Source: Streptomyces lienomycini
Lineage (GTDB): Bacteria > Actinomycetota > Actinomycetes > Streptomycetales > Streptomycetaceae
Direction: 5' to 3'
Length of the DNA: 64,000 nt
NCBI RefSeq assembly: GCF_027947595.1
Contig: NZ_CP116257.1
Coordinates: forward strand, 682,001 to 746,000
Notes under the pieces: model-generated
Told to the model about the DNA's origin: nothing
The model's input: only the letters and a program-made list of their open reading frames with translations
The model's database searches: none
Shown: piece by piece, positions 42,270 to 50,446 of the stretch
Layout of the letters: the number at the start of each line of letters is the position of its first letter
How positions within the stretch are numbered: position 1 is the first letter of the stretch
Translations under genes and position numbers: made by a program

Positions 42270-43526
42270 ATGGTGCGTGCAGCGGACAACGGAACATCGG
42301 TGCCCGAGCGGGCGGAGGAATGGCCGAGGCAGCCGCTCCCCCCGCTCGCCACGGTCCTCCCGGCGGGACAGCCGGCACAGCTCGGCGCCCCGGCGCGCGG
42401 GCCCGCCGCGCCGGGCGGGAAGCACGCGGGCGGGAAGCGAACGGACGGGAAGCGGGCGGGCGGCCGGCTGTACGTCATCGACGGCATCCGCCTGCTCGCC
42501 GCACTGATGGTGGCCGCGCACCACTACGCCGGCACCTGGCGTGCCGACCGCCCCGGCAACCTGATCTGGGACCGCCCCGTGTCCGAGATCATGCCCACGG
42601 TCTTCCGCGTCGCCTCCTACGGCTGGATCGGCGTCGAGATCTTCTTCGTCATCAGCGGCTTCGTGATCTGCATGTCGTGCTGGGGCCGCACACCGCGCCA
42701 GTTCTTCGTCTCCCGCGTGATCCGGCTCTACCCGGCGTACTGGTTCGCGGTCCTGTTCACCACGGCCGCGCTGATCGCCGTACCGGGCGTGTGGGAACGC
42801 CTGCGCCTGCGCGAGGTCCTGCTCAACCTCACCATGCTCCAGTCCGGCTCCGGCGTGCGCAACGTCGACGGCGTCTACTGGACCCTCTGGTCCGAGCTGC
42901 GCTTCTACCTGCTCTTCCTGGTCGTGGTCGCCATGGGCCTGACCTACCGCAGGGTCGTCGTCTTCTGCTGCATATGGGGCGCCGTCGCGATGCTCGCCCC
43001 GGTCGCCGGCCTGCCCCTCCTCGAACTGGTCGCCAACCCCGACGGCGCCTGGTACTTCATCGCGGGTCTCGCCCTCTACCTCATGCACCGCTTCGGCCAG
43101 GACCTGCTCCTGTGGGGCATCCTCGCCATGGCCTGGCTGATGGGCCAGCTGGAACTGGGCCAACGCATCGAGGAGGTCGAACGCGTCTCCGGCTGGCGCG
43201 GCAGCGTGGCGATCTTCACCGTCTTCCTGCTCTTCATGGTCGCCGTGGCGCTCGGCCACACCGACCGGATCCGCTGGAAGTGGCTCGTCACGGCGGGCGC
43301 CATGACGTACCCCCTCTACCTCGTCCACTACGCGGCCGGCACGTCCCTCATCGCCCGCCTCCGCGACACGATGGACGCCCGCCTGCTGATCGCCGTACTC
43401 ATCACGGGCTTCCTGCTCCTGAGCTACCTCATCCACCGCTTCGTGGAACGCCCGCTGTCCCGCCTGCTGAAGCAGGGCCTGGACACGTCCTTCGCCCGGA
43501 TGCGGAACGCCGACCACCGGGCCTGA
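42270..43526 (+). CDS. acyltransferase 3 family membrane protein
   Basis: 418 aa from ATG 42270 (TTG 42258 is an alternative; no good ribosome binding site for either). A ~60-aa Pro/Ala/Gly-rich N-terminus is followed by about ten membrane segments. Family hallmarks: IDGIRLLAALMVAAHHY (His of the catalytic pair), GVEIFFVISGFVI, FFVSRVIRLYPAYW and YWTLWSELRFYLLFL, ending in LSYLIHRFVERPLSRLL. Transfers acyl groups to cell-envelope or secreted carbohydrates (OafA-like). Confidence 0.88.
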   Translation: MVRAADNGTSVPERAEEWPRQPLPPLATVLPAGQPAQLGAPARGPAAPGGKHAGGKRTDGKRAGGRLYVIDGIRLLAALMVAAHHYAGTWRADRPGNLIWDRPVSEIMPTVFRVASYGWIGVEIFFVISGFVICMSCWGRTPRQFFVSRVIRLYPAYWFAVLFTTAALIAVPGVWERLRLREVLLNLTMLQSGSGVRNVDGVYWTLWSELRFYLLFLVVVAMGLTYRRVVVFCCIWGAVAMLAPVAGLPLLELVANPDGAWYFIAGLALYLMHRFGQDLLLWGILAMAWLMGQLELGQRIEEVERVSGWRGSVAIFTVFLLFMVAVALGHTDRIRWKWLVTAGAMTYPLYLVHYAAGTSLIARLRDTMDARLLIAVLITGFLLLSYLIHRFVERPLSRLLKQGLDTSFARMRNADHRA

Positions 43527-43532
43527 GGGCCG

Positions 43533-43620
43533 TCATCCGGTCCGTCCGGTACCCACCTCGCCCCAGACGGTCGTGCGCGAAGACGGGCCGGTGACGACTC
43601 CCCAGCGGTCGGCGAAGGTT
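43533..43620 (-). pseudogene. 3' remnant of an ATP-binding (HATPase/RsbW-like) gene
   Basis: On the minus strand TFADRWGVVTGPSSRTTVWG followed by EVGTGRTG and a TGA. This matches the C-terminus of the intact ATP-binding protein at 47982-48413 (LADRWGVVPGPPPRKTVWAEVGTSPD), and the DNA is roughly 75-80% identical over ~78 bp. Everything N-terminal is missing, and the similarity stops exactly where the lipoprotein duplication starts. Confidence 0.75.
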
Positions 43621-44333
43621 CCGCCGACATCGCCCCTGCTCCCGGGTCTCACGCCTTCGTCGGTGACAGGCCCTCAGGGATCTCCGGCCGGTTCACGCAC
43701 CCCACGGCGTCGCGTACCGACTGCGCGAGTTTGGCGACCAGCTGCGCCTCGAACTCGTCCGTGGACTTCGGGATTCCCACGTCATTCAACGAGACTTCCA
43801 GGAGGATCTGTACCTGTCGGCCCTTGGCGGCACCCGCGACTTCGCAGCGGAACACGGCGACGGTGCTGCCACCTCCGTAGATGCCGCCGTTGACGAAGGC
43901 GTCCGGGCCGACCGGGTGCCAGCGTCCGGAGGGATCGCTCACCTGCTTCAGGGATCTGGCCGACCAGCCGACGGCCGCCCAGAAGACGCTTCGGCCGTCG
44001 AGATGGCAGACGTCGTAGTCGTCGAACCCGCGTACCTGGTCGTAGCGTTCGCGTGCCTCGCGCTTCAGTCCGTTAGCCATCTCGTCGACGGTGATCGGGC
44101 GGTTGAGGATCTCCTGGTCGTCTCCGAACATGTCGCGGACGTCCGTCATGTTCTTGACGCCGAACAGGTCGTCGCAGGTCTTCCACTGGACGGGGTACTG
44201 CTCGCGCAGGGACGGTTCGCTCGAGCATCCGGCGGTCAGGACCAGCATCGCGCTCGCTCCGTACAGCGCGGGCCGCCGGATCTTCACTGGGCCACCTTCT
44301 CGTTGTCCGAGATGATGGCCTTGCCGTTCCGGT
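43617..44333. repeat. tandem duplication, copy 1 (~716 bp)
   Basis: Direct repeat with 44398-45113. It includes the lipoprotein gene, ~30 bp of its 3' flank, and the last 18 codons of the upstream large protein gene (YRNGKAIISDNEKVAQ plus stop). Confidence 0.85.
43649..44287 (-). CDS. putative lipoprotein, duplicate copy 1
   Basis: 212 aa, GTG start 44287. Signal peptide MKIRRPALYGASAMLVLTAGC with lipobox TAGC, Cys at residue 21. The body has two or three further cysteines (CDDLFG, YDVCHL, AVGCVN) and FDDYDVCHL, GGGSTVAVFRCEVAGAAKGRQVQILLEVSL. About 85% identical to the next copy; most differences cluster around residues 55-120 and 170-180. Its start codon overlaps the stop of the remnant 3' end of the large gene, reproducing the coupling of copy 2. 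Possibly an immunity-like or surface-sensing lipoprotein (inference). Confidence 0.82.
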   Translation of the reverse strand: MKIRRPALYGASAMLVLTAGCSSEPSLREQYPVQWKTCDDLFGVKNMTDVRDMFGDDQEILNRPITVDEMANGLKREARERYDQVRGFDDYDVCHLDGRSVFWAAVGWSARSLKQVSDPSGRWHPVGPDAFVNGGIYGGGSTVAVFRCEVAGAAKGRQVQILLEVSLNDVGIPKSTDEFEAQLVAKLAQSVRDAVGCVNRPEIPEGLSPTKA

Positions 44334-44397
44334 AACTGTGCTCGATTGTGCGTCGGAGGAGGAACGGCCGTGGACCGGAGTGGCCCGGAAACGGATG

Positions 44398-45113
44398 GCC
44401 TCCGCCGACATCGCCCCCACACCCGGGTCTCACGCTCCGCCCGACGTCAGGCCTTCGGGGATCTCCGGACGGTTCACGCACCCCACGGCGTCGCGTACCG
44501 ACCGCGCGAGCTTGGCGGTCAGCTGCGCCTCGAACTGCTCCGTGGACGGGTGACCCACATCGGTCACCGAGACTTCCAGGAGTGTTTGAACCTGTCGGCC
44601 CTTGGCGGCACCCGCGACTTTGCAGCGGAACACGGTGACGGTGCTGCCACCTCCGTAGATGCCGCCCTTGGCGAAGGCGTCCGGGCCGACCGGGTGCCAG
44701 CGTCCGGAGGGATCGCTCACCTGCTTCAGAGATCTGGCCGACCAGCCGATGAATGGTTGGAATGTGCCCCGGTCGGAGAGGTGGCAGACATCGTAGTCGT
44801 CGAACCCGCGTACCTGGTCGTAGGGTTCGCGTGCCTCGCGCTTCAGTCCGTCCGCCACCTCGTCGACGGTGATCGGGGGGTTGAGGATCTGCAGGTCGTC
44901 TCCGAGTATGTCGCGGACGTCCGTCATGTTCTTGGCGCCGAACAGGTCGTCGCAGGTCTTCCACTGGACGGGGTACTGCTCGCGCAGGGACGGTTCGCTC
45001 GAGCATCCGGCGGTCAGGACCAGCATCGCGCTCGCTCCGTACAGCGCGGGCCGCCGGATCTTCACTGGGCCACCTTCTCGTTGTCCGAGATGATGGCCTT
45101 GCCGTTCCGGTAG
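44398..45113. repeat. tandem duplication, copy 2 (~716 bp)
   Basis: Direct repeat with 43617-44333. Here the upstream end merges into the intact large-protein gene, so this copy keeps the ancestral arrangement. Confidence 0.85.
44430..45065 (-). CDS. putative lipoprotein, duplicate copy 2
   Basis: 211 aa, GTG start 45065 that overlaps the large gene's TGA (GTGA). Same signal peptide and lipobox as copy 1 (Cys21). The start lies inside the stop of the upstream gene, so translation is coupled. Differs from copy 1 at FQPFIGWSARSLK (WAAVGWSARSLK in copy 1) and in the last third (VTDVGHPSTEQFEAQL). Anchored to the outer leaflet of the membrane in the cassette with the WXG-containing protein; family not recognised. 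Confidence 0.82.
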   Translation of the reverse strand: MKIRRPALYGASAMLVLTAGCSSEPSLREQYPVQWKTCDDLFGAKNMTDVRDILGDDLQILNPPITVDEVADGLKREAREPYDQVRGFDDYDVCHLSDRGTFQPFIGWSARSLKQVSDPSGRWHPVGPDAFAKGGIYGGGSTVTVFRCKVAGAAKGRQVQTLLEVSVTDVGHPSTEQFEAQLTAKLARSVRDAVGCVNRPEIPEGLTSGGA

Positions 45114-47359
45114 TTGGTCTCGATCTCATTGACGATGTCGCGCTGTTCGGGGAGGCTCATCCCGACGGTCTGCGCGTACCGCAGGAAGGGTTGGGCGGTT
45201 GCACGCTCTCCGGCTTGCTCCAGGGTCTGTACCGCCATGAGTGCCTCCGGGTCGTTGTTGTACGCGTGGTCCTCCATGTACTGGAGTGTGTGGTTGCCGT
45301 AGACGGTGGTGATCGCCGAGCCGCCGGACTGCATGACAAGTGGTACCGCGGTGGCGGTGACGACGCCCGCGGCGGGGCCGAGGACCATGGCGGCCCCTCC
45401 TGTCGCCACCGCGGTGACTCCGACAGTCATGAGCGTCTTGCGCCATTCGCCGTCCTTCGACAGGGCCAGGTTCGCGGCGTCCTCGGCGCTCTTGAACTCC
45501 TCTCGGATGCCCTGAGACCTCGACTCGTCGAGGATTCCGTGCACTTTCGCCGCGTTCTCGACGAACGGGATCGCGTTCTCCTGGTCCGTCTCGCCGGCCG
45601 CGAGACCGCTGGCCATGTACAACTGCTGGGCTGCGGTCAGCGTCCTGTACCCGTCTTCCTCACCAGCCACCTGCATCATGAAGTTCCTGGCCAGGAAACC
45701 GTCGAACGCCTCCCGTGGAGAACCGTCACTGCTGTGGGCGAAGAGGCCGTCGCGGTCCAGTTGGTCACCGGAATCCCCGTAGTTCATGATCGAGTAGTTG
45801 AGATCGTCGATATAGGCGGCTCCCATCCTGGCGAGGCTGTCCTTCAGCGGGTCCGGGGGGCCGTCCGCCCTGGTGACGTTGTACCGGTCCATGACCTGCT
45901 GCATGATGTCGTGCGTCTGCTCGTCCCGGTGCAGCGTCGGCGGGTCGGCGTCCCAGGAGCTGCCCGTGGCCGCCGCCTCCAGCGCATGGCCCAGGGCGTC
46001 CGGTCCCGCATCGCGGGCGTGGTCCGCCTCGTCGCTGCCGGGGTGGACCAGGCTGTCGGCGGGCCACTCGAAGTCCTTGTCAGTCAGTTCGTTGAAGTAG
46101 TTGTAGCCAAGGGTGGCGGTCTCGTCGACGGTGCCGTCCTCCCTGTAGACCACCGGCGTCGTCTCGTCCGAGAAGAACTGCTTCGCCGCGTCGGGGCTGT
46201 GTCCGAGGCCCTGCAGCACGCTGGTCAGAGGGTCGTAGCCGGCTCCCGTCTGGCCCGACGGGTTGTAGCCCCAGTCGAGGTCGGCGCCCCCGGCGGCGGG
46301 CTTCGCGTACATGAACCGGGAGGGGTCCTCGTGGTGGAGTTGCACGATGTGCCCGGCGATCGGGTTGATGAACCGGGCGTCGTAGTCGCCGTACCGCAGG
46401 ATGCCGCCGAGGACCTGGTAGCCGTACGGGTTGCTGCGGAATGTCGGGTCGACGGGAATGTGCTGGGTGCCGAGTCGGCGGAACTCGTCTCCCCAGCCGG
46501 CCGGCAGGTGCGGCTTGTTGTCGGGATCCGTCGCGGAGGCCAGGGCCGTGCCCATGTTCTGCTGGAGCTGCCGGGTGAGGGCGAGCCTGGCCTTGTCGTC
46601 CCCGGCGGTGCCGTCGAGGGACATCTTGCCGTAGAACTCCAGGGTCTCCATGGGGCCGCCGAGGGACTTGTAGAAGGCCGTCGAGAAGTCCGCGTCCCGG
46701 GCGTTGAACCTCATGATGGAGTTCAACTCCATGAACTGCTGGTCGGTCAGCTCTGTTCCGAGCTTGGCGAGTTCGGCGGCGCGTTCGGACTGGGCCTCGT
46801 CGAGCGAGGCGTACGAACTGTGCCCGGCGTTGTGCCGGTCGTCGCCGTGGCTCTTGCGCAGGGCGCGTGCCACCGACGCGTCGATCTCGGAGGCGTGGGC
46901 CAGCAACTGGTTGATCCGGCCCTCCAGTTCTTCCCGGGCGTCGAGCTGTTCCTGTGTGCGCTCGTCGCTGTCCCCCCGGACGTGGGCGAAGTAGCAGCGC
47001 ACCTTGCCGCCGCCGACGTCCTCCACTCGGATCCCGAGCTTCACGGCGTCGACCTGCACCGCCGTTCTGACCTGCTTCTGGAGCGAGACCAGCTCCGTGT
47101 GCGCGTCGTCGAGGACCTGGTGGATGCTGCCCGCCTCGGTGTGGAGGTCGGCGATCTCCTTCGTCGTCTTGGTGACGAACCCGCGCGTCACCGTGGCGTT
47201 GACCCCGGCCCACCGGGCGGCGTCCGACTTGGCCCGCATGCCCTGGCGGGCGTCCTCGGCCAGGGCGTTGAGGTCGTCGACGGCCTTCTTCCAGCCCGAG
47301 ACGGCGGAGTCCAGTCGGCCGAGGTCGATCTCCATCAGGTCCGTGTGCGTGAGTGCCAT
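45062..47359 (-). CDS. large WXG-containing protein (type VII secretion/toxin-like, DUF6571-type)
   Basis: 765 aa. The N-terminal ~120 residues are helical with a WAG (WXG) motif at Trp50-Gly52 (AARWAGVNA) and a hairpin-like LXG/WXG100 pattern. The centre (~170-600) is rich in Asp/Gly/Tyr loops. Residues ~640-685 form a Gly/Ala-rich hydrophobic stretch (TVGVTAVATGGAAMVLGPAAG) like a membrane-inserting hairpin; ~80 polar residues follow. The ATG at 47359 has GGGGAC upstream. It is coupled to lipoprotein 2 by overlap. Resembles polymorphic-toxin or type VII effectors; I cannot assign an enzymatic activity. Confidence 0.72.
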   Translation of the reverse strand: MALTHTDLMEIDLGRLDSAVSGWKKAVDDLNALAEDARQGMRAKSDAARWAGVNATVTRGFVTKTTKEIADLHTEAGSIHQVLDDAHTELVSLQKQVRTAVQVDAVKLGIRVEDVGGGKVRCYFAHVRGDSDERTQEQLDAREELEGRINQLLAHASEIDASVARALRKSHGDDRHNAGHSSYASLDEAQSERAAELAKLGTELTDQQFMELNSIMRFNARDADFSTAFYKSLGGPMETLEFYGKMSLDGTAGDDKARLALTRQLQQNMGTALASATDPDNKPHLPAGWGDEFRRLGTQHIPVDPTFRSNPYGYQVLGGILRYGDYDARFINPIAGHIVQLHHEDPSRFMYAKPAAGGADLDWGYNPSGQTGAGYDPLTSVLQGLGHSPDAAKQFFSDETTPVVYREDGTVDETATLGYNYFNELTDKDFEWPADSLVHPGSDEADHARDAGPDALGHALEAAATGSSWDADPPTLHRDEQTHDIMQQVMDRYNVTRADGPPDPLKDSLARMGAAYIDDLNYSIMNYGDSGDQLDRDGLFAHSSDGSPREAFDGFLARNFMMQVAGEEDGYRTLTAAQQLYMASGLAAGETDQENAIPFVENAAKVHGILDESRSQGIREEFKSAEDAANLALSKDGEWRKTLMTVGVTAVATGGAAMVLGPAAGVVTATAVPLVMQSGGSAITTVYGNHTLQYMEDHAYNNDPEALMAVQTLEQAGERATAQPFLRYAQTVGMSLPEQRDIVNEIETNYRNGKAIISDNEKVAQ

Positions 47360-47378
47360 CGATGCGTCCCCGGCGTCC

Positions 47379-47840
47379 CTACTTGAAGTACTCGTTGAGC
47401 CGTGACACGGGGAGGGCCTGGCCGCGGATCACGGAGCCGACCTTTGCGTCGTCCTCGGCGTGCCGCTTCTTGCTGAAGTCCAGGTGGTCCGAGATGTGCG
47501 CGCACGCCTGACGGACGGAATCGACCTGGGACGTCCAGATCTCGACGGTCGACTTCAGGGCCGGGCCCATCGCGAAGCCGGCCGAGGTGAGGGACGAGGC
47601 GGCCCGAGCACTGGTACCGGCACCCGTCTTGTCTGCGCCGGCGCCGGCGATGTCGGCCTTCTCGCTGATGCCTTCGAAGAGAAGGTACGCGTCATGGCCG
47701 ACCGCCCCGAGGTCGTCCTGGTACACGACCAGGTCCTGGCCCCCGCCGCTGCCGGACGGCGCGAGCTGATCGAGCTGCATGCCCGTGCTCTGCCGTGCGG
47801 CCGCGTCGGCCTTCAGCGTCTCCCACTCGTCCCAAACCAT
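47379..47840 (-). CDS. small helical WXG100-like partner protein
   Basis: 153 aa. Starts VWDEWETLKADAAARQSTGMQLDQL, then a Gly/Ser linker and two long helices (DDLGAVGHDAYLLFEGISEKADIAGAG and AMGPALKSTVEIWTSQVDSVRQACAHISDHLDFSKK). This helix-loop-helix form and the position 19 nt upstream of the WXG protein suggest a secretion partner or chaperone of it. ATG 47840 has ACGGGGA upstream. First gene of the four-gene minus-strand unit. Confidence 0.68.
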   Translation of the reverse strand: MVWDEWETLKADAAARQSTGMQLDQLAPSGSGGGQDLVVYQDDLGAVGHDAYLLFEGISEKADIAGAGADKTGAGTSARAASSLTSAGFAMGPALKSTVEIWTSQVDSVRQACAHISDHLDFSKKRHAEDDAKVGSVIRGQALPVSRLNEYFK

Positions 47841-47981
47841 TTCCCCGTACCCCCTCGCTGGTCCTGGGGCAACCTATCCACAGTGCGGGCGACGAGGGTG
47901 ACTGACAGATCAAGATGCGCCACGTTCCGTGTCGAGTGGCATCGCCGGTCACCAGGGGTGGGCGCGGAGCGAGGGGGGCGG

Positions 47982-48413
47982 TCAGTCGGGGCTGGTCCCC
48001 ACCTCGGCCCACACCGTCTTGCGCGGAGGTGGGCCGGGGACGACCCCCCAGCGGTCGGCGAGGGTCTCCACGAGCAGCAGGCCGCGACCGGACTCTGCAT
48101 CGGTCGCCGCCTGCTGCGGGCATGGGAGCCGGTCACCGCGCGTGTCGGTGACCTCGATGCGGAGCGTGTCGCCAACGACGTACAGCAACAGCCGGAAGTC
48201 CCGGCCGGAGACGCGGCCGTGGGTGGCGGCGTTGGTGGCCAGCTCCGCGACGATGAGCTCCGCCGGGTGTGTCGGCAGTCCCCACGTGCGGAGTTGCTCA
48301 GTGGCGAGCAGCCGGGCGAGACGGGCACCGCGAGGCGTGGGGGACAGCTGGAGGCTGAAGTTGCGGACGGGGACGGCGGGCCGGGGCGCACGGTCACTGG
48401 TTTCCTGGTTCAC
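47982..48413 (-). CDS. ATP-binding regulatory protein (HATPase, RsbW-like)
   Basis: 143 aa from GTG 48413. GHKL-type fold without a histidine box: PTPRGARLARLLATEQLRTWG, AELIVAELATNAATHGR (N-box Asn), LRIEVTDTRGD (G1), ESGRGLLLVETLADRWGV (G2) and a C-terminal TVWAEVG strand. Streptomyces carries many such anti-sigma-like proteins next to XRE-DUF5753 and DUF397 genes; here both lie in the divergent operon. A truncated copy lies at 43533. Confidence 0.87.
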   Translation of the reverse strand: MNQETSDRAPRPAVPVRNFSLQLSPTPRGARLARLLATEQLRTWGLPTHPAELIVAELATNAATHGRVSGRDFRLLLYVVGDTLRIEVTDTRGDRLPCPQQAATDAESGRGLLLVETLADRWGVVPGPPPRKTVWAEVGTSPD

Positions 48414-48517
48414 GTCACTCAGCGTGGCGATATCTGCTTCCGTGAATGAGCGACAACGCCTGTACGTACCGTCACTGTCCCGGCTTTTGTCTCGGCTGTC
48501 TCGGCTGTCCCGGGCGT

Positions 48518-48535
48518 TGTACGAGTACGAGTACA
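48518..48535. promoter_or_regulatory. candidate operator upstream of the XRE gene
   Basis: TGTAC-N8-GTACA inverted repeat with a central GTAC (48518-48535), 20 nt before the XRE start. A second GTACGTAC palindrome (48462-48469) lies in the same divergent intergenic region. They may be the sites bound by the XRE protein itself (inference). Two tandem GTCTCGGCT units lie just upstream (48489-48506). Confidence 0.45.
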
Positions 48536-48554
48536 CGCCGAAGGAGGAGCAGCC

Positions 48555-49400
48555 GTGGACAAAAGTGCGGACGAGGCGGGCTGGGACGTCGAACCGGGCG
48601 ACGAGGTCGAGCCGGTGGTGCAGGCGGTGGGGCGCCTGCTCAGGGTCTGCCGCGAGGCGGCCGGGGTGAGCGTGTCCGAGCTGGCGGAGTCCCTCGGATA
48701 CGGCGAGGACATGGTCCGCAAGATCGAACGAGGGGCCCGGATTCCCCGCCCGGAGTACCTGGACAAGGCGGACCAGCTCCTGAAGGCGCAGGGGCATCTG
48801 AGGGCCTTCATGGAGGACATGAGGAAGGCCCGGTATCCGAAGAAGGTGCGGCAGCTGGCCGAGCTGGAGGAGCGGTCGGTGGAGATGCTGCTGTACAGCA
48901 ACCACAACATCCACGGGCTGTTGCAGACGGAGGAGTACGCGCGGGCGCTGCTGCGGACCTGGCGGCCCGCCTACCCACCGGACGAGCTGGAACGGATGAC
49001 CACCGCGCGCATGGCCCGGAAGTCCGTCTTCGAGCGCTCCCCCGCGCCGGAGTTCAGCTTCGTCCTGGAAGAGGTGACGCTGCGCCGCCCGGTCGGAGGC
49101 ACAATGGTGCTGCGCCGACAGCTCGAACACATGCTGGACGTGGCGAAGTTGCCGTTCGTGGAGCTTCAGGTGATGCCGACCACCTGCGCGAACCACCCAG
49201 GAATAGGTGGGCTTGTCGAAGTGCTGAAATTCGCGGACGGTACGGGAATCGGGCGTACCGACGGCGACTTCGGAGGCCGCCCGGTCTCGGACCCCAGGCA
49301 GCTCCGCGTCCTTGATCTGCGCTATGGCATCATCCGGGCTCAGGCGCTCACACCAGAGAACTCTCTGGTCTTCATCGAGGAAACCCTGGGAGAGCTATGA
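48555..49400 (+). CDS. XRE family regulator with DUF5753 domain
   Basis: 281 aa, GTG start 48555 after AAGGAGGAG (48541). The N-terminal HTH (~20-85) is QAVGRLLRVCREAAGVSVSELAESLGYGEDMVRKIERGARIP. The DUF5753 domain (~100-280) has NIHGLLQTEEYARALLR, EVTLRRPVGG, LPFVELQVMPTT and ENSLVFIEETLGEL. This is the WhiJ-like regulator class in Streptomyces, paired with DUF397 proteins. Stop overlaps the DUF397 start (ATGA). Confidence 0.92.
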   Translation: MDKSADEAGWDVEPGDEVEPVVQAVGRLLRVCREAAGVSVSELAESLGYGEDMVRKIERGARIPRPEYLDKADQLLKAQGHLRAFMEDMRKARYPKKVRQLAELEERSVEMLLYSNHNIHGLLQTEEYARALLRTWRPAYPPDELERMTTARMARKSVFERSPAPEFSFVLEEVTLRRPVGGTMVLRRQLEHMLDVAKLPFVELQVMPTTCANHPGIGGLVEVLKFADGTGIGRTDGDFGGRPVSDPRQLRVLDLRYGIIRAQALTPENSLVFIEETLGEL

Positions 49401-49585
49401 GCACGCCGGAACTCCGCTGGTTCAAGAGCAGCTACAGCAGCAGCAGCAACGGCAACGACTGCATCGAGGTCGCTCCCACCCCCGCCACCATCCACGTCCG
49501 CGACTCAAAGGACGCGTCCGGCCCGCGCCTCGCGCTCACGCCGGGGGTGTGGGCGGACTTCGTGACGTACGCGTCCCGCGGCTGA
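49397..49585 (+). CDS. DUF397 domain protein
   Basis: 62 aa. Full DUF397 pattern: ELRWFKSSYSSSSNGNDCIEVA, then IHVRDSKDASGPRLALTPGVWADFV. Overlaps the XRE-DUF5753 gene by 4 nt (ATGA), so the two are translationally coupled and probably interact, as reported for WhiJ-like pairs where the small protein antagonises the repressor. Confidence 0.93.
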   Translation: MSTPELRWFKSSYSSSSNGNDCIEVAPTPATIHVRDSKDASGPRLALTPGVWADFVTYASRG

Positions 49586-49601
49586 CCCCACGACGCGCCA
49601 C

Positions 49602-49637
49602 GCACCCCACGCGAAGCCGGAGCCTCGCGTGGGGTGC
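49602..49637 (+). terminator. terminator after the DUF397 gene
   Basis: A perfect 13-bp stem (49602-49614 with 49625-49637) and 10-nt loop, 17 nt after the DUF397 stop. Confidence 0.88.
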
Positions 49638-49718
49638 TTCCGTGTCGGCGGCGGATCAGCCAGCCGCACATCGGCGAGGTCACCCGAAGGGCGAGAACGC
49701 ATCCGTAAGGGCCACGGT

Positions 49719-49746
49719 TTGATCTCCGTCACCCTCGGGGTATTCT
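49719..49746 (+). promoter_or_regulatory. candidate S10 operon promoter
   Basis: TTGATC (49719-49724), 16-nt spacer, TATTCT (49741-49746). A second, weaker candidate is TTGGCC (49758) with CAGACT at 49783. It would give a leader of ~335-370 nt before rpsJ, containing the shared hairpin element. Confidence 0.5.
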
Positions 49747-49789
49747 CTCCGGCCCGATTGGCCAGTCCCCCGCCCTGTATGGCAGACTA

Positions 49790-50120
49790 GCGGGGTTGCT
49801 CGGTCGAGTGCCGATGCTGCGCGCCTCCCGCCGGGGGGACCGGAAGCGAGTCCCACAGTACTCGTCGCTCCTGCTCAGGAGCGGACGTACGGGAATCTTC
49901 CGGGAAGCGTCAGCGGGGTGCAGGCCAGGCGCCCGGTGGGCCTCTCGCCCCCGGTCCGCGGTTCCGGAAGGGCCCGCACTCCCAGGCAGGGAAGTCCCGA
50001 AGAGGGACATTCATGTCAGCGAGAGTGCGACACGCCCGACCGCGTGGGTCGGAGGGGGAGCGGAATGGACAAGGACCACCGGGTCCAGAGCGTTACGAGA
50101 GACAGGACTACTGAGTAGCC
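49790..50120 (+). other. rpsJ leader region
   Basis: About 330 nt without a gene. Several GC hairpins and the CGACAC/CCCGACC hairpin at 50028. Short open frames occur but have no ribosome binding site in support. Confidence 0.5.
50028..50052 (+). promoter_or_regulatory. leader hairpin element shared with rpsL
   Basis: CGACAC followed by CCCGACCGCGTGGGTCGG; 24 of 25 positions identical to 19795-19819 in the str operon leader. Positioned 68 nt before the rpsJ start (51 nt before rpsL in the other copy). Confidence 0.6.
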
Positions 50121-50429
50121 ATGGCGGGACAGAAGATCCGCATCCGGCTCAAGGCCTACGACCACGAGGTCATCGACTCTTCGGCGAAGAAGATCGTCGA
50201 GACGGTGACTCGCACTGGTGCGTCGGTCGCGGGCCCGGTGCCGCTGCCCACTGAGAAGAACGTGTACTGCGTCATCAAGTCGCCGCACAAGTACAAGGAC
50301 TCGCGCGAGCACTTCGAGATGCGCACGCACAAGCGCCTGATCGACATCCTCGACCCGACTCCCAAGACCGTTGACTCTCTGATGCGACTCGACCTCCCGG
50401 CCGGTGTCGACATCGAGATCAAGCTCTGA
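50121..50429 (+). CDS. rpsJ: 30S ribosomal protein S10
   Basis: Head protein of the 30S subunit and the NusE antitermination factor. 102 aa. Contains [59 protein letters not shown] and the C-terminal [19 protein letters not shown]. First gene of the S10-spc operon, whose genes through rplO lie in one direction with mostly tiny gaps. Confidence 0.97.
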   Translation: MAGQKIRIRLKAYDHEVIDSSAKKIVETVTRTGASVAGPVPLPTEKNVYCVIKSPHKYKDSREHFEMRTHKRLIDILDPTPKTVDSLMRLDLPAGVDIEIKL

Positions 50430-50446
50430 GGGCCGGTGATCTGAAG

